Below, piece after piece: positions 8,700-16,780 of a stretch of 64,000 nucleotides of DNA; position 1 is the first letter of the stretch; each line of letters begins with the position of its first letter. The DNA lies in contig JAWKTE010000018.1 of the NCBI GenBank assembly GCA_041401985.1, forward strand, positions 1 through 64,000, read 5' to 3'. Below the pieces are notes generated by a model. That model saw nothing but the letters and a program-made list of their open reading frames with translations, did not search any database and was not told the origin of the DNA. Source of the DNA: JACKHA01 sp041401985. Lineage in GTDB: Bacteria > Planctomycetota > Phycisphaerae > Phycisphaerales > UBA1924. The translations under genes and the position numbers were made by a program.

Positions 8700-10439
8700 A
8701 TGACCCTCAACGACTTCCTCTCCGACTACGCCGGCCCGATCACCCAGGGCATGTTCATGTTCGCGTTCGGCGCGTGCGTCGGGTCGCTGACCAACGTCTT
8801 GGTCTACCGCCTGCCGCGCGGGCTGGACGTGATCGCCCCGCCCTCGGCCTGCCCCGCGTGCGGCACGCGCCTGACCTGGCGCGAGAACATCCCCGTGCTC
8901 GGCTGGCTGGCCCTCGGCGGCAAGTGCCGCTTCTGCAAGAGCCCGATCTCCCCCGAGTATCCGCTCGTCGAGGCGTTCGTCGGGCTGCTGTTCGTTGCGC
9001 TCTACATCCTGTTCTATCTCCTCTCGCCCGGCGGGGCCTACGAGTGGCTCGGCGTCGACTGGGGCCTCATCCGCCCCGAATGGACCGCCCACCAGTGGGG
9101 GCGGACGTGGCCCGCGTTCATCGTGCTGCTCGTGCTGGTCTCCAGCCTCGTCGCCAGCACGCTGGTGGACTTCAAGACCTTCACGATCCCGCACCAGTTG
9201 ACGACGGTGCCGGCCATCGTCGGCATCGTCGCGCATCCACTGCACGCCGCCTGGATCCAGAACACCCGCATCCCGACGCTCTCGATCCCGGGCTCGCCCG
9301 ACGTTTGGGCCATGGCGACATTCGGGTACGACGGCTGGCGGGCCCTGGGTGCGGGCGTCGGCGGGATGCTCGGGCTGGGCCTGTCGCTGCTGCTCGTGCG
9401 CCTGGGGCTGCTCAAGCGGTCGTTCGCGGACTATGACGAGTGGGAGGCCGCCGAGCGGGCCAAGGTGGCCGGGACGCCCGAGGCCGGCGCGGCTTTGGAA
9501 TCGACGGACTCGGGCGATCACGATCCCGTTGCCGCGAGCCAGCGCGAAACCGATTCCGATGACGCATCCGACTCGAGCGGCGAGGCTCCCCCACCGCCGC
9601 CCGCGGGCGTTGACGACGACCTGCCCGTCGGCGAGCGGCACCGCCTGACGCCCAAGGCCCGCGAGGCAGTCCTCGTCTACGCCGCGGCCTTCGGCGTGTG
9701 CGCGACCATCGGCCTGCTCACGGCCCAGATGCTCGACGCGATCCCGTTCGTCGGCCTCGTGATCGGCGTGCTCGTCGGGCCAATCGTCGGAGCGATAGTG
9801 CTGAGCGTGCGCCAGCCGGTCGCACGCGAAGCCGAGGCCGACGCCGCCGAGGAGCCCGCAGCGGGGGCGTCGGACCCCGGCGACGTGATCGGCGACCCCG
9901 AGATGTGGCTCGCCTACCCGCACGCACGCCGCGAGATGATCCGCGAGATCCTCTTCATCGGCCCGATCATCTGCCTCGCGCTGGCCGGGGCCGCCGTCGC
10001 CGGCTGGCTGGGCGGGCCGTGGACGTTCAACTCCGCCACGGGCGCAAGCGAGGCCGCGACCAAACTGCCGCTGTGGGCGGTCGCGCTGGGCGGGACGCTG
10101 ATGGGCTACCTCATCGGCGGCGGCGTGGTCTGGGCCGTGCGGATCCTCGGCTCGCTGGCCTTCGGCAAGGAAGCGATGGGCATGGGCGATGTGCACCTGA
10201 TGGCCGCGGTCGGGGCGTGCGTCGGGTGGATCGACGCGACGCTCGGGTTCTTCCTCGCGGCCTTCGTCGGCATCTATTGGGTCATCCTCGCCGCGGCCCG
10301 CACGCGCGGGCAGGTCTCGCGCGCCATGCCGTACGGCCCATACCTGGCCGCCGCCACGCTGCTGGTGATCCTGGCCAAGCCGGCGATCGAACTGGGCCTG
10401 GGCCGCCTGACCGGCGGCGCCCCTGTCAACCTGCCGTGA
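8700..10439 (+). CDS. Prepilin peptidase (A24 aspartic, type IV leader peptidase)
   Basis: A 579-residue membrane protein. The N-terminal domain has the paired CPACGT and CRFCKSP zinc-type motifs and the family signature GACVGSLTNVLVYRLPRG. The two catalytic Asp motifs are present: TLVDFKTFTIPHQLT and, near the C terminus, GMGDVHLM. It would cleave and methylate leader peptides of type IV pilin-like proteins, such as the protein at 30381-31517. It is about twice the usual length. Between the Asp motifs lies an acidic, proline-rich insert (around residues 240-320) and extra membrane segments. Confidence 0.9.
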   Translation: MTLNDFLSDYAGPITQGMFMFAFGACVGSLTNVLVYRLPRGLDVIAPPSACPACGTRLTWRENIPVLGWLALGGKCRFCKSPISPEYPLVEAFVGLLFVALYILFYLLSPGGAYEWLGVDWGLIRPEWTAHQWGRTWPAFIVLLVLVSSLVASTLVDFKTFTIPHQLTTVPAIVGIVAHPLHAAWIQNTRIPTLSIPGSPDVWAMATFGYDGWRALGAGVGGMLGLGLSLLLVRLGLLKRSFADYDEWEAAERAKVAGTPEAGAALESTDSGDHDPVAASQRETDSDDASDSSGEAPPPPPAGVDDDLPVGERHRLTPKAREAVLVYAAAFGVCATIGLLTAQMLDAIPFVGLVIGVLVGPIVGAIVLSVRQPVAREAEADAAEEPAAGASDPGDVIGDPEMWLAYPHARREMIREILFIGPIICLALAGAAVAGWLGGPWTFNSATGASEAATKLPLWAVALGGTLMGYLIGGGVVWAVRILGSLAFGKEAMGMGDVHLMAAVGACVGWIDATLGFFLAAFVGIYWVILAAARTRGQVSRAMPYGPYLAAATLLVILAKPAIELGLGRLTGGAPVNLP

Positions 10440-10444
10440 GGTAT

Positions 10445-10567
10445 TTCACCACGGAGACACGCAGAACACTGAGGGAGTCATTGGTGTGGAGCAGTGGTCG
10501 GGTTCTGCGCTTCCCGTGGCTCATCATCCCGTGTCCCCCTCGGTGTCCTCCGTGTCTCCGTGGTGAA
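10445..10567. repeat. Long inverted repeat, family F
   Basis: The arms TTCACCACGGAGACAC (10445-10460) and GTGTCTCCGTGGTGAA (10552-10567) are perfect complements, and similarity continues inward (GCAGAACACTGAGG / CCTCGGTGTCCTC). About 90 bases separate them. Related elements lie at 14671-15900 and 37861-38115. It sits between convergent genes. Confidence 0.75.
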
Positions 10568-10589
10568 CACCGTTCAATCGAGTGGGCAC

Positions 10590-11516
10590 TCAATCGAGAA
10601 CCAGTTCCGGCATCACCGCCCGCACCGTCTCCAGCCGGTCGCGCAGCCCGCTCACCATCGCGCAGTACCACACGAACCACACGATCCCGGCGATCACCAC
10701 GCCCGTGGCGGCCAGGATCGTCACCAGCCACATCGGAGGCATCTTCATGCCGAGCACGCCGGTGACCGCCAGCACCGGCACGCCGATGCCCAGGATCCAC
10801 AGCGGCAGGCGCATGGTCGTCCGCGCGGTCGAGGCCAGCGACGCGCTGGGGATCCGGGCCGCCAGCACGCGGACGTAGGCGACGCTCGCGAAAAACTGGG
10901 CGACCGTCGCCATCGCGCCGGCGGCGGTCGAGGCCCGGACCACTGTGCCGGCGGTTGTCGGTGTCGCGGCGAACAGCCCGATCGCCGAGGCCCCCGCCCC
11001 AAGCAGGCTCGTGGCCGCGGACACCACGACGCACATCCGCACCGCCGACCGGGCCGACTCGCCCTTGCCGCCCGCGAACATGCCGGGATCACGCGTCGCC
11101 ACCAGCCACCACCCAACCAACCCCAGCCACGCCAGCCCCAGGTTCACCAGCCCCCCCGCCATCGTCCACCAGTTCGACCACACCGGGGCCATCACGGCGA
11201 TGGCGATCGGCGACGCGACGCACCAGGTGAGCACGCCGAGATAGACAGATACCTCCACGAACGTGGCCCCGCGGAGCAGGCGGGAAACGTGGTCCGGGTC
11301 GGCCGCCGCCAGATAGTCGCCCATCAGCGAGACGTGGACCGGAGCCCCGCACTCGGGGCAGACGCCGTCGCGTTCCAGGCCCCGCAGGCTGTATCCGCAG
11401 CGTCGGCAGGGCAGCTCGGCCTCGACGCGGGCCGGCTCGTCCGACGGCCCTGCGGAAGCCCCGACGCCGGACGGGGGGGCTTCGGCGGCGGGCTTTGGCT
11501 CGGACGGCGGCGACAT
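10590..11516 (-). CDS. Membrane protein with N-terminal zinc ribbon
   Basis: A 308-residue protein. After an Ala/Pro-rich N terminus, CRRCGYSLRGLERDGVCPECG forms a four-cysteine zinc ribbon that recurs in many planctomycete membrane proteins of unknown function. About seven hydrophobic segments follow. The start at 11516 (MSPPSEPK) is preferred over 11570, which would run the protein into the proposed promoter. No enzymatic motif is visible; function is unknown. Confidence 0.8.
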   Translation of the reverse strand: MSPPSEPKPAAEAPPSGVGASAGPSDEPARVEAELPCRRCGYSLRGLERDGVCPECGAPVHVSLMGDYLAAADPDHVSRLLRGATFVEVSVYLGVLTWCVASPIAIAVMAPVWSNWWTMAGGLVNLGLAWLGLVGWWLVATRDPGMFAGGKGESARSAVRMCVVVSAATSLLGAGASAIGLFAATPTTAGTVVRASTAAGAMATVAQFFASVAYVRVLAARIPSASLASTARTTMRLPLWILGIGVPVLAVTGVLGMKMPPMWLVTILAATGVVIAGIVWFVWYCAMVSGLRDRLETVRAVMPELVLD

Positions 11517-11570
11517 GGCGGAGTGTATTTGGCCCGGCTTGCGCGATCGGGAGGCGTGGCCAAGGGCCAA

Positions 11571-11602
11571 GTTATAGGACTATACCCTGTTTAGGGTGTC
11601 AA
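11571..11602 (-). promoter_or_regulatory. Putative sigma-70 promoter for the zinc-ribbon gene
   Basis: On the minus strand a perfect TTGACA (11597-11602) is followed after 19 bases by CTATAA (11572-11577). This is an unusually AT-rich patch for this genome and lies about 55 bases upstream of the ATG. The spacing is slightly long. Confidence 0.45.
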
Positions 11603-11655
11603 GCGACAGATTCTCGGTCGATCGGATGGGATTTCACAGAACGTTGATTTATCGC

Positions 11656-11684
11656 TTGCCCCACGAACCGGGTGGCGGTACATT
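11656..11684 (+). promoter_or_regulatory. Tentative promoter for the PEP-CTERM-like gene
   Basis: TTGCCC and TACATT are separated by exactly 17 bases, 116 bases upstream of the start codon at 11800. Each box matches the sigma-70 consensus at four of six positions, so this is suggestive only. Confidence 0.3.
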
Positions 11685-11799
11685 TTGGATTCCGTTGTTG
11701 CACCACGTTGCGGGCTCCCGCATCGTTCTGGGTGGTCCAGGGGTTCGCAACGGGGAGTCTGAGGCCGCTAGCCGCGGCCTGGAGAAGGGACCGAGACCA

Positions 11800-12393
11800 A
11801 TGTCGAATCTTTCGAATCGTCTGCAGAAGCACTTCGTCGTGTGCGCCGCGGCTGCCGCCGCCGTCGCCACCACCGCCAGCGCCGGCGTGGTGTACAGCGG
11901 CCCGGTCAGCATCGTGATCCCGGACAACATCGACGGGCTGTACATGGACATGGTCACCGGCGCGACCGGCACCGCCAGCTTCGCCGGTTACGACATCAAC
12001 CCCTACACCGCCAGCGCGGGCAACTTCAACCTGTGGGGCCCCGACGCCACGACGTGGCTCGACAACGGCGGGAACTACAACCTGCCGTTCAACACGCCCA
12101 TCGGCGCGGGCGGCACGTTCGGGCGTCCCGGCGGCACGGCGACCGTCACCGCCCAGGTGAACCTGAACAGCGACAACAACTACTTCGGCGTCGAGCTGAT
12201 CAACGAGGGTCTCGCCGGCATCACCAACTACGGCTGGATCCAGGTCCGCTTCGGCGCGACCCCCGGCGAGCGCTCCATCATCGGCTACGCCTACGAGGAC
12301 TCCGGCGCCGCCATCGGCGCGGGCGTCGTCCCGGCCCCGGCCTCCATGGCCCTGCTGGCCCTCGGCGGGCTGGTCGGCCGTCGTCGCCGCTGA
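11800..12393 (+). CDS. Secreted protein with PEP-CTERM-like sorting tail
   Basis: A 197-residue exported protein. An N-terminal signal peptide (hydrophobic core VVCAAAAAAVATTASA) precedes a Gly/Asn/Thr-rich body with no recognised enzymatic motif. The C terminus is VVPAPASMALLALGGLVGRRRR in outline: a short PxPAS-like motif, a hydrophobic helix and an arginine cluster. That tripartite layout is the PEP-CTERM sorting signal processed by exosortase, common in Phycisphaerae. The body, with repeated GTAS and NNYFGVELIN stretches, resembles other predicted surface proteins. A strong terminator follows. No exosortase gene is in the window. Confidence 0.8.
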   Translation: MSNLSNRLQKHFVVCAAAAAAVATTASAGVVYSGPVSIVIPDNIDGLYMDMVTGATGTASFAGYDINPYTASAGNFNLWGPDATTWLDNGGNYNLPFNTPIGAGGTFGRPGGTATVTAQVNLNSDNNYFGVELINEGLAGITNYGWIQVRFGATPGERSIIGYAYEDSGAAIGAGVVPAPASMALLALGGLVGRRRR

Positions 12394-12427
12394 TCGATCC
12401 GATCGGCCTTCGACATCGTGATTCCTT

Positions 12428-12463
12428 GCACGGGCGGCGCACGGGCCGCCCGTGCTGTTTTTT
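12428..12463 (+). terminator. Intrinsic terminator after the PEP-CTERM-like gene
   Basis: GCACGGGCGG (12428-12437) pairs perfectly with CCGCCCGTGC (12446-12455) around an 8-base loop and is followed by TGTTTTTT. It ends 13 bases before the next start codon. Confidence 0.85.
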
Positions 12464-12475
12464 GGTCCCGCTACC

Positions 12476-14599
12476 ATGGCCCCCATGCCCGATCGCCTTG
12501 CCAAACGGGTTCTCGTCGTCGGATGGGACGCCGCCGACTGGAAACTGATCGATCCGCTGCTAGCGCGCGGCGAGATGCCGCAACTGGCCCGGCTGATCGC
12601 GGGCGGCTGCCGCGCCGATCTGGCCTCGCTCGATCCCAAGCTCTCGCCGCTGCTGTGGACCTCGATCGCCACCGGCAAGACGGCCGACAAGCACGCCATC
12701 CTGAACTTCATCGAGCCCGACCCGGACACCGGCACGCTCCGCCCGTCGTGCTCGCCCACACGCCGCACGAAGGCGATCTGGAACATCCTCACGCAGCGCG
12801 GCCTGCGCACGCACGTGGTCTCGTGGTACGCCAGCCATCCCGCCGAGCCGATCCGCGGCTCGGTCGTGACCAACCTGTTCCAGGAGGCCCGCCCGGCGAA
12901 GGCGGGCGACGCATGGGCGATGGCCGAGGGGGCCGTTCATCCGGCGGCGATGGCCGACGCGATCGCGGGCTCGCGGGTCCACCCGTCGTCGATCACGCGG
13001 GCCCAACTGCGGGCCCTCGTGCCGGCGATCGACTCGATCCCGGACTCGGATCGGCGGCTGGGGCTGCTGCGGGCGCAAGTGGCCCAGGCGCACTCGGTGC
13101 AGAACGCCGCGCTGCACCTGCTTCGGTCGCCCGACGACGCGGGCGAATCGGCGGCGTGGGACTGCACGCTCGTGTTCAACGAGGCGATCGACGTGGTCGG
13201 GCACCACTTCATGCAGTTCCACGCGCCGAAGATGGAGCACGTGTCATCGAAGGACTTCGAGCGGTTCCGCCACGTGATGCACGGCATCTACCGCGTGCAG
13301 GACGCGATGCTGGGCGAACTGCTCGACGCCGCCGGACCCGACACGACGGTTCTCGTGCTGTCCGACCACGGATTCCACTCCGACCACCTCCGCCCGCGCG
13401 TGCAGACCGATCCCGACGACGAGCACGCCGCCATGGACGCGACCTGGCACCGCCCGCACGGGATGCTCGTGATGAGCGGCCCGGGCATCCGCGGCGGCGA
13501 AGCCCCGCAGGCCCCGACGCTGCTGGACATCACGCCGACGATCCTGGCGCTGCTTGGCCTGCCCGCGGGCGCGGACATGGACGGGCGGGTGCTGCACGAG
13601 TCGCTCGAGGCTCCCTTGAGCGATCCGGCGTCGCTGCCGCGGCTCCCGAGCTGGGACGACGAGCCGGGCGAGGCCGGGCTTCACCCCGCCGAACTGCGTG
13701 TGGACCCGTTCGAGGCCCGCGACGCGATGAAGCAGTTGGCGGACCTGGGCTACGTCGAGGAGGCGTCCGGCGATCAGGAGGCGGCGCTCGCGGCCTGCGA
13801 GCGTGAGACGAAGTCGAACCTCGGCGTGGTCTACATGTCCACGTCGCGTCACCATCTGGCCGTCGATGTGTTCCGCGCACTGCACGAGGCATGGCCCGAC
13901 GAGCGGCGTTTCGCGGTGAACCTGGCCAACTGCCTGCTCGTGCTGGGACGCCCCGACGAGGCGCTGCCCGTGCTGCACGCGCTCGCCCGACGGGACCCGG
14001 AGTCGATCGAGTCGCGTTTGCTGCTTGCCTCGGCGCTGCTTGCCAGGGGCGACGCCGCGGAGGCCGCCCGCACGCTCGAACAGGCCGAGCGAGCAAGCCC
14101 GGACCGCGTCGACGTCCTGTGCGCGCTTGGCGAGGCCTGCACGCGCCTGGAGCGGTGGGACGAGGCCGAGAGGCGCCTCGCGCGAGCCGCGTCGGTCGAT
14201 CCGCACAGCCCGGTCGTGCCCCACGCCCGCGCGCTGCTGGAACTGGCGCGGCGTCGGTGGGAGCCCGCGGCCGAGGCCGCGCTCGACGCGCTGGATCGAC
14301 GCCACCGGTACCCCGAGGCGCACTACACGCTGGGCGTGGCGCTGGCGTGGCTCGGGGATGTGGCGCACGCGATCCAGTCGTTCCGGGTCGCGCTGTCGAT
14401 GCGGCCGGGGATGGTCGATGCCCACCTGTTCCTGGCGCGTTTGCTCGCCAGGCAGGGAGACGCCGCGAAGGGCGCAGAGCACGCGACGACCGCCCGCACG
14501 CTGCTCGCGACACGCCCCGACCCGAGCCGCCCGCATGTTGAGCCGCTGCGCGGGGCGACAGAGTGGGGCGAGGCGCACGATGCGCCGCTGCCGGCGTGA
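12476..14599 (+). CDS. Alkaline phosphatase-superfamily phosphodiesterase with TPR tail
   Basis: A 707-residue protein. The N-terminal half belongs to the type I phosphodiesterase/nucleotide pyrophosphatase branch of the alkaline phosphatase superfamily: VLVVGWDAADW supplies the first metal site, a Thr or Ser in the SIATGKTADKHAIL region is the likely nucleophile, and LSDHGFHSDH and a later HRPHGMLVMSGPG give further metal ligands. From about residue 440 the protein is a series of tetratricopeptide-like helices (LGRPDEALPVLHALARRDP, LARGDAAEAARTLEQAERASP and so on). The start could also be ATG 12485. No signal peptide is seen, so it is probably cytoplasmic. The natural substrate is unknown. 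Confidence 0.85.
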   Translation: MAPMPDRLAKRVLVVGWDAADWKLIDPLLARGEMPQLARLIAGGCRADLASLDPKLSPLLWTSIATGKTADKHAILNFIEPDPDTGTLRPSCSPTRRTKAIWNILTQRGLRTHVVSWYASHPAEPIRGSVVTNLFQEARPAKAGDAWAMAEGAVHPAAMADAIAGSRVHPSSITRAQLRALVPAIDSIPDSDRRLGLLRAQVAQAHSVQNAALHLLRSPDDAGESAAWDCTLVFNEAIDVVGHHFMQFHAPKMEHVSSKDFERFRHVMHGIYRVQDAMLGELLDAAGPDTTVLVLSDHGFHSDHLRPRVQTDPDDEHAAMDATWHRPHGMLVMSGPGIRGGEAPQAPTLLDITPTILALLGLPAGADMDGRVLHESLEAPLSDPASLPRLPSWDDEPGEAGLHPAELRVDPFEARDAMKQLADLGYVEEASGDQEAALAACERETKSNLGVVYMSTSRHHLAVDVFRALHEAWPDERRFAVNLANCLLVLGRPDEALPVLHALARRDPESIESRLLLASALLARGDAAEAARTLEQAERASPDRVDVLCALGEACTRLERWDEAERRLARAASVDPHSPVVPHARALLELARRRWEPAAEAALDALDRRHRYPEAHYTLGVALAWLGDVAHAIQSFRVALSMRPGMVDAHLFLARLLARQGDAAKGAEHATTARTLLATRPDPSRPHVEPLRGATEWGEAHDAPLPA

Positions 14600-14670
14600 T
14601 CGACCGCCCCGCCTCTTCCGCGCCAGCCGCGAAACCCCCGCTCTTCGATTGTCCGTATAAAGGCAAAGGC

Positions 14671-14683
14671 ACTCACCGCAGAG
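14671..14683. repeat. Half-arm of family F repeat, left of the IS110 insertion
   Basis: ACTCACCGCAGAG joins ACGC at 15824-15827 to rebuild a 17-base arm that is the exact complement of GCGTCTCTGCGGTGAGT at 15884-15900. The IS110 element therefore lies inside the left arm of one inverted repeat. Confidence 0.85.
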
Positions 14684-14698
14684 CGACTGTGTCTGAGG

Positions 14699-15652
14699 TC
14701 AAGCGTTTGGATTGTTTTTCTGTCCCCAGAGCATGTCGTCTCGGACGAGGGCGTTGAGGATTGTCAGGAGCTTGCGCATGCAGGCGGCCATGGCGACCTT
14801 GTGGGTCTTGCCGGCGTCGATGAGCCGTTTGAAGTCCTCGGCGATGACGCTGTTGCATCGAGCGGCGGTGAGGGTCGCCATGTAGAGCGCGGTGCGGACG
14901 GGGGCGCGTCCGCCGCGGATACGTCGTTGGCCGCGTTGGGCGCCGCTGTCTTGGTTGAAGGGGGCCAGCCCGGCGAGTGCGGCGGCCTCCTGTCGTGAGA
15001 GCTGGCCGAGCTCGGGCATGTGGCCGAGCAGGACGGCGGCGGTGACGGGCCCGACGCCGGGGACAGAGGTGAGGATGGCGTAGACGCGTTCGAGGCGTTC
15101 GTGCTGGGCGATGACCTCGGCCGACTCGGCCTCGATCAGCTCGATCTGCCGCTGGATGGCGCTGAGCATCGACCTGATCGTTCGCCTGATGAGGGCGTCG
15201 GTCGCCTGCTGGAGGCGGTTGACCTCGGCGGTGCGATGGGCGATGAGCTGCACGCGGCGCGTCTGCAGGCGGGCGAGGCGCTCCTGCTCGGGGGCTGGCA
15301 GCGGGCGGTGGCGGGGCTCAACGGCGGCGCCGAAGCGGACGAGGACGGCGGCGTCGATGGCGTCGGTCTTGGCCAGGACGCCGGTGGCGCGCGCGAAGTC
15401 GCGGACCTGGCGTGGGTTGACGCGGATGGCGGGCAGGTCGTGCTCGGCGAGGCAGCGGAGGACCTGATGCTCGTAGCCGCCGGTGGCCTCGAGCACGACG
15501 CGGGACGGCTTGCGTGCGGCGAGCGTCCTGACCAGGCGGCGATGGCCGGCGCGTTGGTTGGGGAAGGAGAGCATCGCGGTGCCATCGCCGAAGGCGACAT
15601 CCAGGGACGCCTTGGAGACATCGATGCCGACGACGGAGGCCGAATCGATCAT
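14699..15652 (-). CDS. IS110-family transposase/recombinase (DEDD)
   Basis: A 317-residue recombinase. The N-terminal RuvC-like domain supplies the acidic residues: GIDVSK (Asp11), LEATGGYE (Glu55 or Glu61) and KTDAIDA (Asp97, Asp100). A coiled-coil stretch follows (residues 125-190), then the transposase-20 domain with SVPGVGPVTAAVLLGHMPE and NQDSGAQRGQRRIRGGR, whose Ser236 is the likely catalytic serine. ATG 15652 is preceded by AAGAAAGGG. A longer reading from 15862 is rejected because it would translate the guide RNA region and the target repeat. Length is normal for the family and no frameshift is seen. Confidence 0.92.
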   Translation of the reverse strand: MIDSASVVGIDVSKASLDVAFGDGTAMLSFPNQRAGHRRLVRTLAARKPSRVVLEATGGYEHQVLRCLAEHDLPAIRVNPRQVRDFARATGVLAKTDAIDAAVLVRFGAAVEPRHRPLPAPEQERLARLQTRRVQLIAHRTAEVNRLQQATDALIRRTIRSMLSAIQRQIELIEAESAEVIAQHERLERVYAILTSVPGVGPVTAAVLLGHMPELGQLSRQEAAALAGLAPFNQDSGAQRGQRRIRGGRAPVRTALYMATLTAARCNSVIAEDFKRLIDAGKTHKVAMAACMRKLLTILNALVRDDMLWGQKNNPNA

Positions 15653-15821
15653 GCCGAAGCCCTTTCTTGCGGATGCGGGCGTGCCCCCGAGTGGGGGTGC
15701 AGGGGCCCTGGCGACTGTCCGGGCGGACACGACAGGCACCGGCCGGGATCGGGCTCTGCGACGGCCGACGAGGCCCTGACGCTGACGATCACGCGACCGG
15801 AGAGAATACAGGAAACATACA
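15653..15821 (-). ncRNA. Predicted IS110 bridge RNA
   Basis: The 169 bases between the element end and the transposase start fold as expected for a bridge RNA. A basal GAUCG/CGAUC stem (15786-15790 with 15747-15751) and an apical GGCC/GGCC hairpin enclose a bulge. Its 3' side, UCGCAGAG (15754-15761), pairs with target CTCTGCGG, seven Watson-Crick pairs plus a wobble. Its 5' side, CAGCGUCA (15777-15784), matches the left target CTGCGTCT at six of eight bases. Downstream, ACAGTCGC (15711-15718) repeats exactly the right end of the element beside the core (14683-14690), as a donor guide should. A GGGGG/CCCCC hairpin follows. This is read by eye, not by folding. Confidence 0.75.
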
Positions 15822-15823
15822 AG

Positions 15824-15900
15824 ACGCAGAGAGCGCTGAGGGATGCGAGAACCTGCCTTCAACTGCCTTCCTCATCGCCCTTTGCGTCTCTGCGGTGAGT
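15824..15900. repeat. Family F inverted repeat, remainder right of the IS110 element
   Basis: It contains the rest of the left arm (ACGCAGAGAGCGCTGAGG) and the complete right arm ending GCGTCTCTGCGGTGAGT at 15900. The right arm still carries an intact copy of the target core sequence. Confidence 0.75.
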
Positions 15901-15946
15901 CCTCTCGTTCCACACCGGAAAGCAGGAAAGCGCTCTCGGAACCGTT

Positions 15947-16522
15947 TCAGTTCGCCGCGCGGTTCCGGTACAGCCCCGCCTCGACCACCGCCGCCATCGC
16001 GTCGGCACGGCCAGGCGTGCCGACAAACGCCGCGATGCGGGCCGACTCCTCCTTCGGCGACTCGACCACACGCCGGTACTCGACTTCCAGCAGCCCGTCC
16101 TGCGACCTCGCCCAGCGGAGGGCGGCCTCGATCTGGGCGGTGTAGACGCGCTTGAGGGCCGCGACGCCGCCGGCCCCGGCCCGCCCGGACCGCTCCAGCA
16201 TCGTCCGCTGCGAGGCAAGCACCTCGTCGAGGTCGCGGTGCACGAAGATGACGCGGTAGCGGTGGCCCGGCGGCAGCGCGGGCAGCAGGGCGTGGATGAC
16301 CTTCACGCCCTTGCCGGGGGCGTCGGCGACCCAGGACGAGTCACGGGCGGTGGCCTTGACGGCCTCGAGTTCGTAGTAGCCGCGCGGGTTGTCCTCGTCG
16401 GCGGTCCGCTTGGCGTCGGCGAGCAGCGGGACGCCGGCGGCTTCGAGCATCCGCATGAGCATCGACGTCCCGGAGCGGGGCACACCGGAGACGACCACGA
16501 TCGGGTCTGGAGGGGTGGGCAT
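15947..16522 (-). CDS. Sulfotransferase-like P-loop protein
   Basis: A 191-residue protein with the sulfotransferase-family start VVVSGVPRSGTSMLMRML, in which PRSGTS is the 5' phosphosulfate-binding loop of PAPS-dependent enzymes. RVIFVHRDLDEVLASQRTML is the equivalent of the 3'-phosphate-binding region. It is shorter than typical sulfotransferases (250-300 residues) and lacks a clear substrate domain, so it could be a general P-loop protein. No PAPS synthesis genes are nearby. Confidence 0.75.
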   Translation of the reverse strand: MPTPPDPIVVVSGVPRSGTSMLMRMLEAAGVPLLADAKRTADEDNPRGYYELEAVKATARDSSWVADAPGKGVKVIHALLPALPPGHRYRVIFVHRDLDEVLASQRTMLERSGRAGAGGVAALKRVYTAQIEAALRWARSQDGLLEVEYRRVVESPKEESARIAAFVGTPGRADAMAAVVEAGLYRNRAAN

Positions 16523-16557
16523 GGGGCGATGCTATTCGGAGGAGAGGCAGCGAGGTT

Positions 16558-16591
16558 GGGTGGCACGCCCACGCGCAGCGCGGGCGTGGCG
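16558..16591. repeat. REP-like family B, copy 1
   Basis: The 34-base palindrome-rich element starting GGGTGGCACGCCCACGCGC is identical, in reverse complement, to 43356-43389. The inner CGCCCACGCGCAGCGCGGGCG forms a hairpin. Confidence 0.7.
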
Positions 16592-16655
16592 ATCCAACCG
16601 ATCGCCACCCTGAAATCCAAGGACACTCTGGTGGCCGCTGGAGCGCCGGGAACGC

Positions 16656-16692
16656 TCGACCCGGACCTTCGCGGAGCCTCAGGTCCGGCGTC
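16656..16692. repeat. REP-like hairpin family A, copy 3
   Basis: A 37-base block identical in reverse complement to 60282-60318, with the CCGGACCT/AGGTCCGG stem. It lies 64 bases from the family B copy, upstream of ispG. Confidence 0.75.
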
Positions 16693-16780
16693 CGCCGCGC
16701 TCGCCGCGAGTTCGGGCGTCGAGCAAGCGGGGGCCGGTCCGAACGAACGCTCCCGACCCCTTCCGTGTACCATCGATTGC

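Larger units (their letters stand above)
14684..15823 (-). mobile_element. IS110-family insertion sequence
   Basis: An element of about 1140 bases, read on the minus strand, with a 5' non-coding region, one transposase gene and no terminal inverted repeats. The core dinucleotide CT (AG on the plus strand, at 14682-14683 and 15822-15823) flanks both ends, as in IS621-type elements. Removing the element restores a perfect palindromic arm, which fixes the ends to the base. It looks intact and potentially active. Confidence 0.85.

Noticed and set aside
15653..15862. N-terminal extension of the IS110 transposase from 15862
   Set aside because: It would translate across the element end and the target repeat, while 15652 has a ribosome binding site and gives the normal family length.
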